29,292 nucleotides of DNA from the NCBI GenBank assembly GCA_004557195.1, contig SFER01000027.1:1-29292 (forward strand). Reading direction: 5' to 3'. The translations under genes and the position numbers were made by a program. Position 1 is the first letter of the stretch. Each line of letters begins with the position of its first letter. The notes beneath the pieces were generated by a model, which was not told the origin of the DNA, searched no databases, and was given only the letters and a program-made list of their open reading frames with translations. Positions 1 to 7,340 of this stretch are shown piece by piece. This DNA comes from Bacteroidales bacterium. Its GTDB lineage: Bacteria > Bacteroidota > Bacteroidia > Bacteroidales > Muribaculaceae.

Positions 1-638
1 GTGCGCTCTTTCGACGAAGGGGAGAGGGTGATGTCGAGTTTCCCATCGGGGCGCACTTGCTTGATGAATGCGCGATGTCGCTCGCCTATGTTCACATCGA
101 AGAAAATCTCCGAGTCGTAAACCATCCCCCAAAACAGGTCATCGACCACTACTTTGTAGCCGAGGTCGGTTTTCTTGTTGATGAGAATCCTCACTTCATC
201 GCCGACGTGGTATTTCGGCATCTTGTTGTCGAGAAATTTGTCGAGTTTTGCCGATGCCACAATGCGCTTGGAATTGTCGTCGAGATATACAAACACGGTG
301 TAGTATCTCCCTTTCACCATCCTCACTTTCTGCTCGCGAAATGGTACCAGCAGCTCCTTGGGGAGCCCCCAGTCGAGAAACGCTCCTACCGAGTTCACCG
401 CGGTGGCTTTGAGGAAGGCGCATTGATTCACCATTGCGAGTGGACGCTCGGTTGTCGCCACAAGGCGGTCTTCCGAATCGTTATACACAAACACTTCAAT
501 TTCATCGCCGACATTCATTTCGGCGGTTACATAGCGGCGAGGTAAAAGTATTTCCACACCATTGCCGGCATCGAGATAAGCCCCGAAATCTACAAATTTC
601 GTGATGGGTAGAGTATTAATATTTCCTATGTTTATCAT
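1..638 (-). CDS. CvfB-like S1 RNA-binding protein, 3' end missing
   Basis: This gene starts at the ATG at 636-638 and runs off the left edge, so about 212 N-terminal residues are visible and the C-terminus is missing. The protein begins MINIGNINTLPITKFVDFG and then shows successive S1/OB-like segments: a first one with GAYLDAGNGVEILLP, a second with VGAFLDWGLPKELLVPF, and a third near the edge with an RAFIKQVRPDGKLDITL core. This tandem arrangement is typical of the CvfB/YitL family, RNA-binding proteins that usually end in a winged-helix domain; that part would lie outside the window. The cellular role in Bacteroidetes is not well defined, with an RNA-linked regulatory role inferred from the family. 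It is divergent from the lipoprotein gene at 746, across an AT-rich gap of about 107 nt. I saw no convincing promoter for this strand. Confidence 0.85.
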   Translation of the reverse strand, partial: MINIGNINTLPITKFVDFGAYLDAGNGVEILLPRRYVTAEMNVGDEIEVFVYNDSEDRLVATTERPLAMVNQCAFLKATAVNSVGAFLDWGLPKELLVPFREQKVRMVKGRYYTVFVYLDDNSKRIVASAKLDKFLDNKMPKYHVGDEVRILINKKTDLGYKVVVDDLFWGMVYDSEIFFDVNIGERHRAFIKQVRPDGKLDITLSPSSKER

Positions 639-690
639 ATTAATTTTGAATATTTTGCTAATTTCGCAATAAAATTTTAATTTCACGCTA

Positions 691-721
691 TTTGTTGTAA
701 TAAAAATTTTTCGTAACTTTA
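691..721 (+). promoter_or_regulatory. Bacteroidetes-type promoter for the lipoprotein-rsmG run
   Basis: TTTG at 691-694 is followed after 19 nt by TAACTTTA at 714-721. This matches the Bacteroidetes consensus TTTG-N19-21-TAnnTTTG with one mismatch in the -7 box. Transcription would begin near 728, leaving a leader of about 18 nt before the ATG at 746. Confidence 0.6.
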
Positions 722-745
722 TCGGTTGAAACCAAATTTAGTAAG

Positions 746-1609
746 ATGAGAAATATAATTGCGTTTATTTTGTTGAGTTTCATGATGTTGCAATTCATGT
801 CGGGATGCGGCGCCGGTGGAAATGTTTCCTCCGATTGCGACACCGTTGCTTTTGTTGCACAAAAAAATTCCGATTCCATTTCATTTCCTATCTCCAAGGG
901 CGGAACAGGTGTGGCTAAGGCGAAAGTAGTGCTCATGGTCCCCTCGCAATATCGCGACACTGCCGAGACTGCCAAATTGCAGCACATGCTCGCTGCATGG
1001 TTGACAAGCAGCGACACCATCGTTTCCGATGGCAATCTGGCTTCTATCTGTGTGGCTATGCTTCTATCTCGTTTCGATACCGGCGAAGTGTATGAAATTG
1101 ATGATGTAAACTCCGATTTCGAGGTGCTCGACAACGATAGGCTCTCTGTGGATATGAATGTGGATGTTGCGCCATGCTTCAACGCGCAGTCGCTCCTTTC
1201 GGTGTGCCGCACTTCCACAACACGCTACAACAACGAGGAGCCATCCACCGAACACACTTTCTATAATGTAAATCTCGCGACAATGAAGCGCATAACCCTC
1301 GACGACATTTTCCGCGAGGAGGCTCTCCCCGCGCTCAACAACTTGCTCAAGCAGCAACTTGTTGTCGGTGCCGGCGCAAAGGATGTTAACGATATGCTCG
1401 AACTCGGCTATTTCAATCTCGACAACCTCACCGCCAACAACAATTTCAAGATTACCTCCGAGGGGCTTACTTGGGTGTATCTCCCTCTCGAAATCGCTTG
1501 TTTCAGGGTGGGGGAGACCCAGATTTCGCTAAGTTACGACGAACTTGCCGACTTCTTTGTCGCTACCAATAATCCGCTTAATTCAATCACTCATGCAACT
1601 GATAGATAA
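746..1609 (+). CDS. DUF3298-type (RsiV-like) lipoprotein
   Basis: This is a predicted lipoprotein of 287 residues. It opens with a short charged end, a hydrophobic stretch and a lipobox-like MSGC with Cys at about residue 21, so it should be lipidated and exported. The central and C-terminal part has the look of the DUF3298/RsiV-like fold: HTFYNVNLATMKRITLDDIF, then a run of short helices, then ITSEGLTWVYLPLEIACF and a final SYDELADFF. In this family the motif after 'NVN/INYD' introduces a beta strand and the phrase 'DIF' or 'DLF', as here. The domain occurs in anti-sigma factor RsiV and in peptidoglycan deacetylase PdaC, but most Bacteroidetes members have no known function. A related lipoprotein lies at 28002-28856. 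The 3' end overlaps rsmG by 17 nt, so the two are probably co-transcribed. Confidence 0.75.
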   Translation: MRNIIAFILLSFMMLQFMSGCGAGGNVSSDCDTVAFVAQKNSDSISFPISKGGTGVAKAKVVLMVPSQYRDTAETAKLQHMLAAWLTSSDTIVSDGNLASICVAMLLSRFDTGEVYEIDDVNSDFEVLDNDRLSVDMNVDVAPCFNAQSLLSVCRTSTTRYNNEEPSTEHTFYNVNLATMKRITLDDIFREEALPALNNLLKQQLVVGAGAKDVNDMLELGYFNLDNLTANNNFKITSEGLTWVYLPLEIACFRVGETQISLSYDELADFFVATNNPLNSITHATDR

Positions 1610-2213
1610 GTATTTCCCCAATCTCACTCCCGAACAGTACTACCAATTCGAGCAACTTGGTGTGCTTTATCCCGAGTGGAACGAGAAAATCAATGTAATA
1701 TCGCGCAAGGATATTCAGAATCTTTATCCCAATCACATCTTGCATTCACTGTCTATTGCCAAGTTTATCCATTTTACTCCCGGCACGAAAATCCTCGATA
1801 TGGGGTCGGGTGGCGGATTTCCGGGCGTGCCCCTCGCCATCATGTTCCCCGATTGCTCTTTCCATCTCGTTGACCGAATCGGCAAGAAACTGCGTGTGGC
1901 ACAGGATATTTGCGACAAAATAGGGCTGAAAAATGTAACGGTGCAGCATGGCGACATCAAGGAGGTGAAAGGAAAATTTGATTTTGTGGTGAGTCGTGCC
2001 GTGATGCGCCTCGATGAACTCGTTCCGCTTGTGCGCCGCCTCGTTGCGTCGGATTGCCGAAACGCTATCCCCAATGGCATTATCTGCCTTAAAGGGGGAA
2101 ATCTCGACAGCGAAACTTCGACACTCCACCTCCCGATTATGGAGACAGCGATAAGCTCCTATTTCACCGAGGAGTTTTTCGAGACTAAGAAAATCATTTT
2201 CACGCAAATCTAA
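1593..2213 (+). CDS. rsmG: 16S rRNA (guanine527-N7)-methyltransferase RsmG
   Basis: RsmG (GidB) uses S-adenosylmethionine to methylate N7 of G527 in 16S rRNA in the cytoplasm. The start chosen is the ATG at 1593, giving 206 residues, the usual family length. The open frame reaches back to 1545, but those extra residues lie inside the previous gene and do not fit the family. The first Rossmann motif is LDMGSGGGFPGVPLA (residues 68-82), followed by the acidic strand end HLVDRIGKK. The family's SRAV motif is at residues 134-137. An N-terminal helical region with YPEWNEKINVISRKD also matches the family. The gene overlaps the lipoprotein by 17 nt and is followed after 5 nt by the MBL-fold hydrolase, so the three probably form one transcript from the promoter at 691-721. 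Confidence 0.95.
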   Translation: MQLIDKYFPNLTPEQYYQFEQLGVLYPEWNEKINVISRKDIQNLYPNHILHSLSIAKFIHFTPGTKILDMGSGGGFPGVPLAIMFPDCSFHLVDRIGKKLRVAQDICDKIGLKNVTVQHGDIKEVKGKFDFVVSRAVMRLDELVPLVRRLVASDCRNAIPNGIICLKGGNLDSETSTLHLPIMETAISSYFTEEFFETKKIIFTQI

Positions 2214-2218
2214 AAGTT

Positions 2219-2857
2219 ATGAAAGCAGCAAGATTCATGGTAAACGCCTTTGGCGAAAACACATATATTATCTGGGACGATGCCTCTCGCGAGGCTGCGA
2301 TTATCGACCCCGGCATGGCAAAAGAGCATGAGCGCGAGAAGGTGGACAAATACATCGCCGACAACAATCTCGTCTTGAAATTCATGCTTTTCACTCACCT
2401 TCATGCCGACCATGCCCTCGGTGCCTCACACATCGCGTCGCGCTATGGCATTGAGCCGATATGCTCGGCAGAGGAGAACGTGCTCGGAGCGAAAATCCCG
2501 GAGCAGTGCGATATGTTCGGACTCGCGCCGGCTCCCCCGGTAGTGTGCGCCAAAACAATCGACGATGGCGACATCCTCAATCTCGGCGATGAGGAAATCC
2601 ATGTGCTCAAGGTGCCGGGACACTCCCCCGGTGGTCTCGTGTTCCACATCCCGAGCAGCAATCTCGTGTTCACCGGAGACACCCTATTTTGCGGAAGCAT
2701 CGGCAGAGCCGACCTCCCGGGTGGCGATGAAAACCTGCTCATTTCGGGAATAAAAAGCAAAATTCTCACCCTCCCACCCGACACCACAGTGTGCCCCGGG
2801 CATGGCGATGTTACCGACGTGCAAACAGAGGCGCAAACCAACTATTTTCTGCGCTAA
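2219..2857 (+). CDS. MBL-fold metallo-hydrolase, glyoxalase II-like
   Basis: This 212-residue protein belongs to the metallo-beta-lactamase fold. It has the metal-binding signature THLHADH (H60, H62, D64, H65), then PGHSPGG (H135), FTGDTLF (D154) and CPGHGD (H195), the complete set for a two-metal hydrolase. The GSIGRADLPGG stretch after the third motif is typical of the small YcbL/glyoxalase II-like group, whose members hydrolyse thioesters such as S-lactoylglutathione or have unknown substrates. Bacteroidales generally lack glutathione, so the natural substrate is open. It is short for a true glyoxalase II (about 250 residues), consistent with the YcbL type. The ATG lies 5 nt after the rsmG stop, implying co-transcription. 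I saw no strong terminator after it. Confidence 0.9.
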   Translation: MKAARFMVNAFGENTYIIWDDASREAAIIDPGMAKEHEREKVDKYIADNNLVLKFMLFTHLHADHALGASHIASRYGIEPICSAEENVLGAKIPEQCDMFGLAPAPPVVCAKTIDDGDILNLGDEEIHVLKVPGHSPGGLVFHIPSSNLVFTGDTLFCGSIGRADLPGGDENLLISGIKSKILTLPPDTTVCPGHGDVTDVQTEAQTNYFLR

Positions 2858-2935
2858 ACCGCCTCTCAATGCCCTAAAAACTACAAAATCACTCGAAAAA
2901 TCCACTTTTTTTAATAAAAATAGTGCGAAAATAAT

Positions 2936-2963
2936 TTTGTGTGATTAATATTTTGTATATTTG
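2936..2963 (+). promoter_or_regulatory. Promoter for the Hc1-like gene
   Basis: A perfect -7 box TATATTTG lies at 2956-2963. A TTTG is present at 2936-2939, but the spacing is 16 nt rather than the usual 19-21, so the -33 assignment is uncertain. The predicted transcript would start near 2970, about 34 nt before the ATG at 3004. Confidence 0.5.
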
Positions 2964-3003
2964 TTTCAAAATTCTTAATGTCAAACTTTTAATAATACAC
3001 AAA

Positions 3004-3180
3004 ATGGAAGAATTATTGTCTAAAATTGAAGCAGTAGTTGCCAACTTCACAGAAAACGCAACTGCACAAGTTCAAAACGGAAACAAGGCTGCCGGCACAC
3101 GCGCTCGCAAAGCTTCTTTGGAACTCGAAAAATTGATGAAAGAATTCCGTAAAGCATCTTTGGAAGCCGCTAAGAAATAA
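3004..3180 (+). CDS. Histone H1-like (Hc1 family) small protein
   Basis: This is a 58-residue, Lys/Ala/Glu-rich helical protein beginning MEELLSKIEAVVANFTENA and ending in a basic stretch with RKASLELEKLMKEFRK. Length, the opening MEEL-K and the repeated RKASLE motif match the small Hc1-like histone family common in Bacteroidetes. Such proteins are presumed to bind DNA and act as nucleoid-associated proteins, but their function is not well tested. The start is the ATG at 3004; an in-frame upstream start at 2941 would add a hydrophobic stretch read through the promoter and is rejected. RKASLE occurs twice (from about residues 34 and 49). The gene stands alone between its own promoter (2936-2963) and an intrinsic terminator (3203-3243). 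Confidence 0.85.
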   Translation: MEELLSKIEAVVANFTENATAQVQNGNKAAGTRARKASLELEKLMKEFRKASLEAAKK

Positions 3181-3202
3181 TACGCGCCTTTCTTAAACCT
3201 TA

Positions 3203-3243
3203 AAAATGAAATCCTGCTTTCTCAAAAGTAGGATTCATTTTTT
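3203..3243 (+). terminator. Intrinsic terminator of the Hc1-like gene
   Basis: An 11-bp stem (3210-3220 with 3225-3235, one G-U pair, 4-nt loop) is followed by six T at 3238-3243. The flanks ATGA and TCAT can extend the stem with one bulged A. It starts 23-30 nt after the stop codon. Confidence 0.85.
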
Positions 3244-3272
3244 CTGCCCTGTACGCTCCAAAGAAATCCGGG

Positions 3273-3553
3273 TTAGAATTGCACATTTATCCCGCCCATA
3301 AATGTTGCCTTTGGCATCGGCATCCCGGAACCTGTTCCATGAGTGTGGGCAGGATGTTCACACGCTCATTGGCGGTGAGAACGTCTCTCCCCACCACGGT
3401 GATGGTCTGTGGCAGATGTCTGATATCGGTACTGTTTCGAGTGCCGGTAACCACCACATCTTCGAGAAGCAATGTGTCTCTTCCCAAATCCTGCGCTATC
3501 CCGGTAGCCGAAAGGGAGAGCAGTATAACCAATGTAAAAATTCGTATATTCAT
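3273..3553 (-). pseudogene. TonB-dependent receptor remnant with internal deletion
   Basis: The first 77 residues are the start of a TonB-dependent outer-membrane receptor: a signal peptide (MNIRIFTLVILLSLSATGIAQ), a plug-domain start LEDVVVTGTRN, and LPQTITVVGRDVL followed by LPTLMEQVPG. In BtuB/CirA-like receptors the plug continues from there for over 100 residues and then a barrel of more than 400. Here the frame instead reads 11 unrelated residues and stops. In a different frame, immediately after VPG, the DNA reads GMPMPKATFMGGINVQF and a stop at 3273-3275. That is what the last strand of such a receptor looks like, ending in Phe. The simplest reading is one deletion that removed nearly the whole gene and joined start to end out of frame. 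It cannot make a working receptor. The gene is divergent from the one at 3753. Confidence 0.8.
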
Positions 3554-3752
3554 GTTTCAAAAGTCCGACTTACCATATCGCCGTAAAGTTACAACAAAAT
3601 TCTCTAAGTGCAATATCACAGCTTTTGACGCAAAAGAATAATGTTTTTTAGAATAGTTGATTTTTTTATGCCGGGAATAGTGTTTTTTACAATATATTGT
3701 TGTAATTTCGCAGTGGCAATATTTCAAGAAATAAAACATTAAACATATAGTT

Positions 3753-4301
3753 ATGATTTACAAATTTAGAATTGTTTCTGACGAGGTTGACAATTTCAAG
3801 CGTGTTATCGCTATCGATGCCGATGACACTTTCGAGTCGCTCCGCAATGCGATTCTCGAATCGGTTGACTACACCAAAGACCAAATGGACTCCTTCTTTA
3901 TCTGCGATGAGGATTGGAGCAAGAGAACCGAAATCACTCTTGCGGATATGGGCAGCGAATCGGATGAGGATATTTGGATTATGGGGGAAACCCGCCTGAG
4001 CGAACTCATTGACGATGAGGGACAAAAACTCATTTTTGTGTTTGACTATCTCACCGACCGTGCATTTTTCATGGAGATGCGCGAGATGATTCCCGGCAAG
4101 GACCTCAAAGACCCTGTGTGTGAGAAAAAAGAGGGCAAAGCCGCTCCGCAATTTGTCGATGTGGATGAACTCAACGACAAGCGTGCCGCTGTGCAGGCTG
4201 CTTCGCTCGACGACGACCTTGATGCCGATTTTTATGGCGCAGAGGGATTCAACGAGGATGAACTCGACCTTGAAGGTTACGACGACCTCGACTTGCAATA
4301 G
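3753..4301 (+). CDS. pRiA4b ORF-3-like (PF07929-type) acidic protein
   Basis: This protein has 182 residues. The first 125 or so resemble the plasmid pRiA4b ORF-3 family: an opening MIYKFRIVSDEVDNFKRVI, then DADDTFESLRNAILESV, MDSFFICDEDW, and LIFVFDYLTDRAFFMEM. This family is widespread in Bacteroidetes chromosomes and also rides as a passenger in some mobile elements; its function is unknown. The last 55 or so residues are highly acidic (repeated Asp/Glu with DDDLDADF and EDELDLEGYDDLDLQ) and probably disordered, which is common among Bacteroidetes members. I found no transposase or inverted repeats nearby, so the gene is probably a resident one. It converges on the 113-aa gene at 4324 with 22 nt between stops; a weak 5-bp inverted repeat (4315-4319 with 4326-4330) spans that gap. 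Confidence 0.75.
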   Translation: MIYKFRIVSDEVDNFKRVIAIDADDTFESLRNAILESVDYTKDQMDSFFICDEDWSKRTEITLADMGSESDEDIWIMGETRLSELIDDEGQKLIFVFDYLTDRAFFMEMREMIPGKDLKDPVCEKKEGKAAPQFVDVDELNDKRAAVQAASLDDDLDADFYGAEGFNEDELDLEGYDDLDLQ

Positions 4302-4323
4302 GGTGGGCGATTAAGGGATGCCC

Positions 4324-4665
4324 TTATCCCAAGTGCAGAAATTTTGATATACGCTCCATCAATGTGATGTGTGGCATTTTTATGTGCATGCTCACCTTGG
4401 TGGAGTTTTTGTCGAAGAATAGAATGCAGGAATATAGAACAATAGCCACACAAGTGTCAAACTCCTCGACGCCGTGTATCTTCTCCTCGGGCACTTCGTT
4501 AAAGAGCATGTTGTCTTCATCACAGTCGTATCGCAGCAATCCCGCTTCGAGACGCATGTTGTGGTGGGTGAGTTTTGGTATTACCTGCGTTATTTCTTCA
4601 TGCACCGCCGGTGAGCAGGTGGAATAGATTTTGTATAGGCGGTTTATAACTTTTGTGGTAATCAT
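4324..4665 (-). CDS. Hypothetical protein, 113 aa
   Basis: I do not recognise this protein. It starts with ATG at 4663-4665 and reads MITTKVINRLYKIYSTCSPA, with no signal peptide or membrane segment, so it is probably cytoplasmic. A hydrophobic patch (CVAIVLYSCILFF, about residues 72-84) looks like a buried strand rather than a membrane helix. There are four Cys residues but no obvious metal-binding spacing. It is a plausible gene because it fills the space between a convergent neighbour and the terminator of the decarboxylase operon, and no competing frame explains the region better. Transcription from the operon upstream is blocked by the hairpin at 4719-4743, so it needs its own promoter, which I could not identify. 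Confidence 0.6.
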   Translation of the reverse strand: MITTKVINRLYKIYSTCSPAVHEEITQVIPKLTHHNMRLEAGLLRYDCDEDNMLFNEVPEEKIHGVEEFDTCVAIVLYSCILFFDKNSTKVSMHIKMPHITLMERISKFLHLG

Positions 4666-4710
4666 TTCTTAGTTTTATACTCATAACAACCGGGCACGGC
4701 ATTTTGTTCA

Positions 4711-4743
4711 AAAAAATAGGTCGGATAGTTGAATTATCCGACC
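4711..4743 (-). terminator. Terminator of the methylmalonyl-CoA decarboxylase operon
   Basis: A perfect 9-bp stem (GGTCGGATA at 4719-4727 with TATCCGACC at 4735-4743, 7-nt loop) is followed on the minus strand by a U-rich tract complementary to 4711-4716. It begins about 20 nt after the beta-subunit stop codon. The plus-strand side also has a T run (4745-4750), so it could act in both directions. Confidence 0.85.
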
Positions 4744-4764
4744 CATTTTTATCTAAATGGGATT

Positions 4765-5925
4765 TTATCCCAAGAATGCGAGCAACACACCGGCGGCTAC
4801 AGCCGAACCGATAACACCCGAAACATTCGGACCCATAGCGTGCATCAACAAGTAGTTGGTGGGGTCGTATTTAAGACCCATGTTGTTGGAGATGCGTGCC
4901 GACATCGGAACTGCCGATACACCGGCGTTACCGATAAGCGGGTTGATTTTCTTCGATTTTGGCAACACAAGGTTGAAAAGTTTGACGAATAAAACGCCCG
5001 AAGTAGAGGCGATGATAAACGCCATGAAACCAAGGAAGAAAATGAAGATTGTTTCTTTGGTGAGGAATTGCGAAGCTTGTGTCGAAGCACCCACGGTCAT
5101 ACCGAGGAGGATTGTTACGATGTCGGTGAGGGCGTTGCTTGCTGTCTTGGCAAGGCGAGTGGTTACACCGCTCTCGCGCAACAAGTTGCCGAAGAAGAGC
5201 ATACCGAGCAATGGCAATGCAGATGGCACAACGAAGCAAGTGAGCAACAAACCGATAACCGGGAACAAAATCTTCTCGTTTTGCGACACCGCACGAGCCG
5301 GTTTCATTCTTATGAGACGCTCGTTCTTGGTGGTGAGCAATCGCATGATAGGCGGCTGGATTACAGGCACGAGAGCCATGTAGCTATATGCCGACACTGC
5401 GATGGCACCCATCAAGTTGGGGGCAAGTTTCGACGAAAGGAAGATTGCTGTAGGACCGTCGGCACCACCGATGATGGCGATAGCACCTGCCTGGTCGGGC
5501 TCAAAGCCAAGTGCGAGGGCAACCATGTAGGCTCCGAAGATACCAAACTGGGCTGCTGCTCCCACAAGCATCAACTTGGGGTTGGCGATGAGTGAGGAGA
5601 AGTCGGTCATGGCGCCGATACCCAAGAAGATGAGTGGCGGATACCATCCGCGAGACACACCATTGTAGAGGATATTGAGCACTGAGCCTTCTTCATAGAT
5701 TCCTATTTCCATTCCTTGTGAGAAAGGAATGTTACCAATCAAAATACCGAAACCAATCGGTACGAGCAACATTGGTTCAAATTCTTTCTTGATGGCAAGC
5801 CACAAGAAGAACATACCCACAACAATCATGATGAGGTGTTCCAATGTCACATTTGCGAATCCCGTGAATGCAAGGAAATTCGACAGGTTATTACCCATAA
5901 AGGATATGAATGTGGTTTCCTCCAT
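4765..5925 (-). CDS. mmdB: Na+-translocating decarboxylase beta subunit (MmdB/OadB/GcdB family)
   Basis: This is the membrane subunit that couples decarboxylation of carboxybiotin to Na+ export across the cytoplasmic membrane. It is very hydrophobic, with about ten membrane segments. Both family hallmarks are visible: GGADGPTAIFLSS (residues 153-165), with the Asp known to take part in Na+ transport, and GNAGVSAVPMSAR near residue 335. Length is 386 residues from the ATG at 5925; an upstream TTG at 5937 would overlap the previous gene and is less likely. It is the last gene of the operon: the ATG lies 4 nt after the biotin carrier stop, and a strong terminator follows the stop. Alone it could serve oxaloacetate or glutaconyl-CoA decarboxylase, but the epimerase and alpha subunit upstream point to methylmalonyl-CoA. 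Confidence 0.93.
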   Translation of the reverse strand: MEETTFISFMGNNLSNFLAFTGFANVTLEHLIMIVVGMFFLWLAIKKEFEPMLLVPIGFGILIGNIPFSQGMEIGIYEEGSVLNILYNGVSRGWYPPLIFLGIGAMTDFSSLIANPKLMLVGAAAQFGIFGAYMVALALGFEPDQAGAIAIIGGADGPTAIFLSSKLAPNLMGAIAVSAYSYMALVPVIQPPIMRLLTTKNERLIRMKPARAVSQNEKILFPVIGLLLTCFVVPSALPLLGMLFFGNLLRESGVTTRLAKTASNALTDIVTILLGMTVGASTQASQFLTKETIFIFFLGFMAFIIASTSGVLFVKLFNLVLPKSKKINPLIGNAGVSAVPMSARISNNMGLKYDPTNYLLMHAMGPNVSGVIGSAVAAGVLLAFLG

Positions 5926-5929
5926 CAGA

Positions 5930-6364
5930 TTATTCAATTACGATTAGTTCTGTACCTTCGAGCACTGAGTCGCCCTTGGCAACTTTGATTGCTTTGACTA
6001 CACCATCTTTCGGCGAATTGATATTGTTTTCCATCTTCATTGCTTCGAGGATAACTACCAATTGACCGCGTTTAACAGTGTCTCCAACGTTCACTTTGAG
6101 GTCGAGAATTGTGCCGGGGAGCGGTGATTTAACAGCGTTGGCACCGCCCGATGTGGTCGGCTTGCTGATTACCGGAGCACCGGCGGCTGTGCGCGGTGCG
6201 GCTGCCGGACGAGTAGTTTTAACTACCGGCTTGGCTGCGGCTTTCTCCTCAAGTTCAACTTTATATGGCACACCGTTCACTTCGATTTGAGCCACATTGT
6301 TGTCGATGTCTCCAACGGTAACCTTATATTCGTTACCATTGATTTTATACTTATACTCTTTCAT
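5930..6364 (-). CDS. mmdC: Biotin carboxyl carrier subunit of methylmalonyl-CoA decarboxylase
   Basis: This 144-residue protein carries the biotin that moves CO2 from the alpha subunit to the membrane beta subunit. The C-terminal 70 residues form a biotinyl domain with the canonical EAMKMEN motif, biotin attaching to K110. The first 40 or so residues (MKEYKYKINGNEYKVTVGDI) are the small N-terminal domain seen in decarboxylase carriers. The two are joined by an Ala/Pro-rich linker (about residues 42-75), a flexible arm typical of this subunit. It lies 36 nt after the OadG-like gene and 4 nt before the beta subunit. The gene symbol follows the Veillonella naming and rests on context rather than a unique feature of the protein. 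Confidence 0.92.
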   Translation of the reverse strand: MKEYKYKINGNEYKVTVGDIDNNVAQIEVNGVPYKVELEEKAAAKPVVKTTRPAAAPRTAAGAPVISKPTTSGGANAVKSPLPGTILDLKVNVGDTVKRGQLVVILEAMKMENNINSPKDGVVKAIKVAKGDSVLEGTELIVIE

Positions 6365-6400
6365 TGATTTTTAGATAGTAAAATGTGTTTATGAATGAAA

Positions 6401-7324
6401 TTATTTGCGGGGAATGTCGCGCAAAGTGTAAATCTTGCTGCTCCAGGGCGAGTAGGCACGTTTCACCTTGTTGATGGTGAGAATGGTGTCCTCGTTGTCG
6501 TGAACATTGAGATGCTCGTAGAGAGCCATACAGATTGCGGCGATTTCTTCGCCTGAATCACCTTTGACAGATGTTGTAGCCCCTTGTGTTGCGGCAGAAT
6601 CGTCGCCATGTGCTTCGATTTTGTTGCGGACTGCGATTTTCTCGCTCAATTTGCCCACAAGCAAGAATGCGAGGCTGAGGATGAGCAACGCAGAGAATAC
6701 CACCGACATTGCCATAAGCGCCATTGCGAAGCCGTGGCTGTCGTGTTTCTTGAAGCCCTCTTTCTTGGCGTTGGTGTCGATAATCACGTTGTTGCTGCTC
6801 GGGGTTACATAACTTTCTGAGTGGCCTTCGCGAATGCTCCATGCCTCAACGCCTGTGCCTTTGCCATCCACTTTGCGTGCAAACGATTGGTTGCTGCCAA
6901 GGGAGGCGGGTACTGTGATTGAGTCGATAAGAGTCAAGCCGTCGGCATCATAAACACCTATCCAATTGTCTTGTCCGGGTGTAAGTTTGAAATTCAAGTG
7001 GAATGTGCCGCGTTCCGGTTCGCCGTCAGCCCAGAAAAGGATGTGCTGGCGAGCGGGGATGACTGTGTTGACATCGCCGCGCGGAACGGGATACATGGTT
7101 TTCACTTCGGGATCGTTGGTCAAGAAGATGCTCGAAATCTGCATCGAGGCATAGGTTGAATTGTACAATTCCACCCATGCGTTTGTCTGACCATAATCGT
7201 CAACGTAGTTGCTGTCGTTCAACACCATCACTTCGTTGATGACGAGACCTTTGCGTCCTTGGGCAAAGGCTGTCGCTCCAACGAGGAGGCAGAGCAACAA
7301 CATTAATATTCCTTTCTTATTCAT
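6401..7324 (-). CDS. OadG-like decarboxylase subunit with N-terminal lamin-tail-like domain
   Basis: This protein has two parts. The C-terminal part (about 198-307) resembles OadG/MmdD: one membrane helix (about 199-224, with MALMAMSVVFSALLILSLAF), then a charged cytoplasmic tail with EEIAAICMALYEHL and a closing YSPWSSKIYTLRD. In decarboxylase pumps this small subunit holds the complex together. The N-terminal part is extra: a signal peptide (residues 1-22, ending AFAQ) and a domain of about 140 residues with the lamin-tail pattern KGLVINEVMVLN, AWVELYN, IFLTND, ILFWADGE and DNWIGVYDADG. It would therefore sit in the periplasm. Plain OadG subunits have only about 80-115 residues. The start chosen is the ATG at 7322-7324, the second of two adjacent ATGs. 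The open frame extends to 7360, but that would overlap mmdA and bury the signal peptide. Confidence 0.82.
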   Translation of the reverse strand: MNKKGILMLLLCLLVGATAFAQGRKGLVINEVMVLNDSNYVDDYGQTNAWVELYNSTYASMQISSIFLTNDPEVKTMYPVPRGDVNTVIPARQHILFWADGEPERGTFHLNFKLTPGQDNWIGVYDADGLTLIDSITVPASLGSNQSFARKVDGKGTGVEAWSIREGHSESYVTPSSNNVIIDTNAKKEGFKKHDSHGFAMALMAMSVVFSALLILSLAFLLVGKLSEKIAVRNKIEAHGDDSAATQGATTSVKGDSGEEIAAICMALYEHLNVHDNEDTILTINKVKRAYSPWSSKIYTLRDIPRK

Positions 7325-7340
7325 CATATTGAGGCAAGTA

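Noticed and set aside
3554..3752. Cobalamin riboswitch ahead of the TonB receptor remnant
   Set aside because: The remnant resembles BtuB, but the 199-nt gap is AT-rich and shared with a divergent gene, and I see no cobalamin-type conserved boxes.
3753..4301. Mobile element passenger gene
   Set aside because: The pRiA4b ORF-3-like family can ride in mobile elements, but no transposase, inverted repeats or target duplication are visible here.
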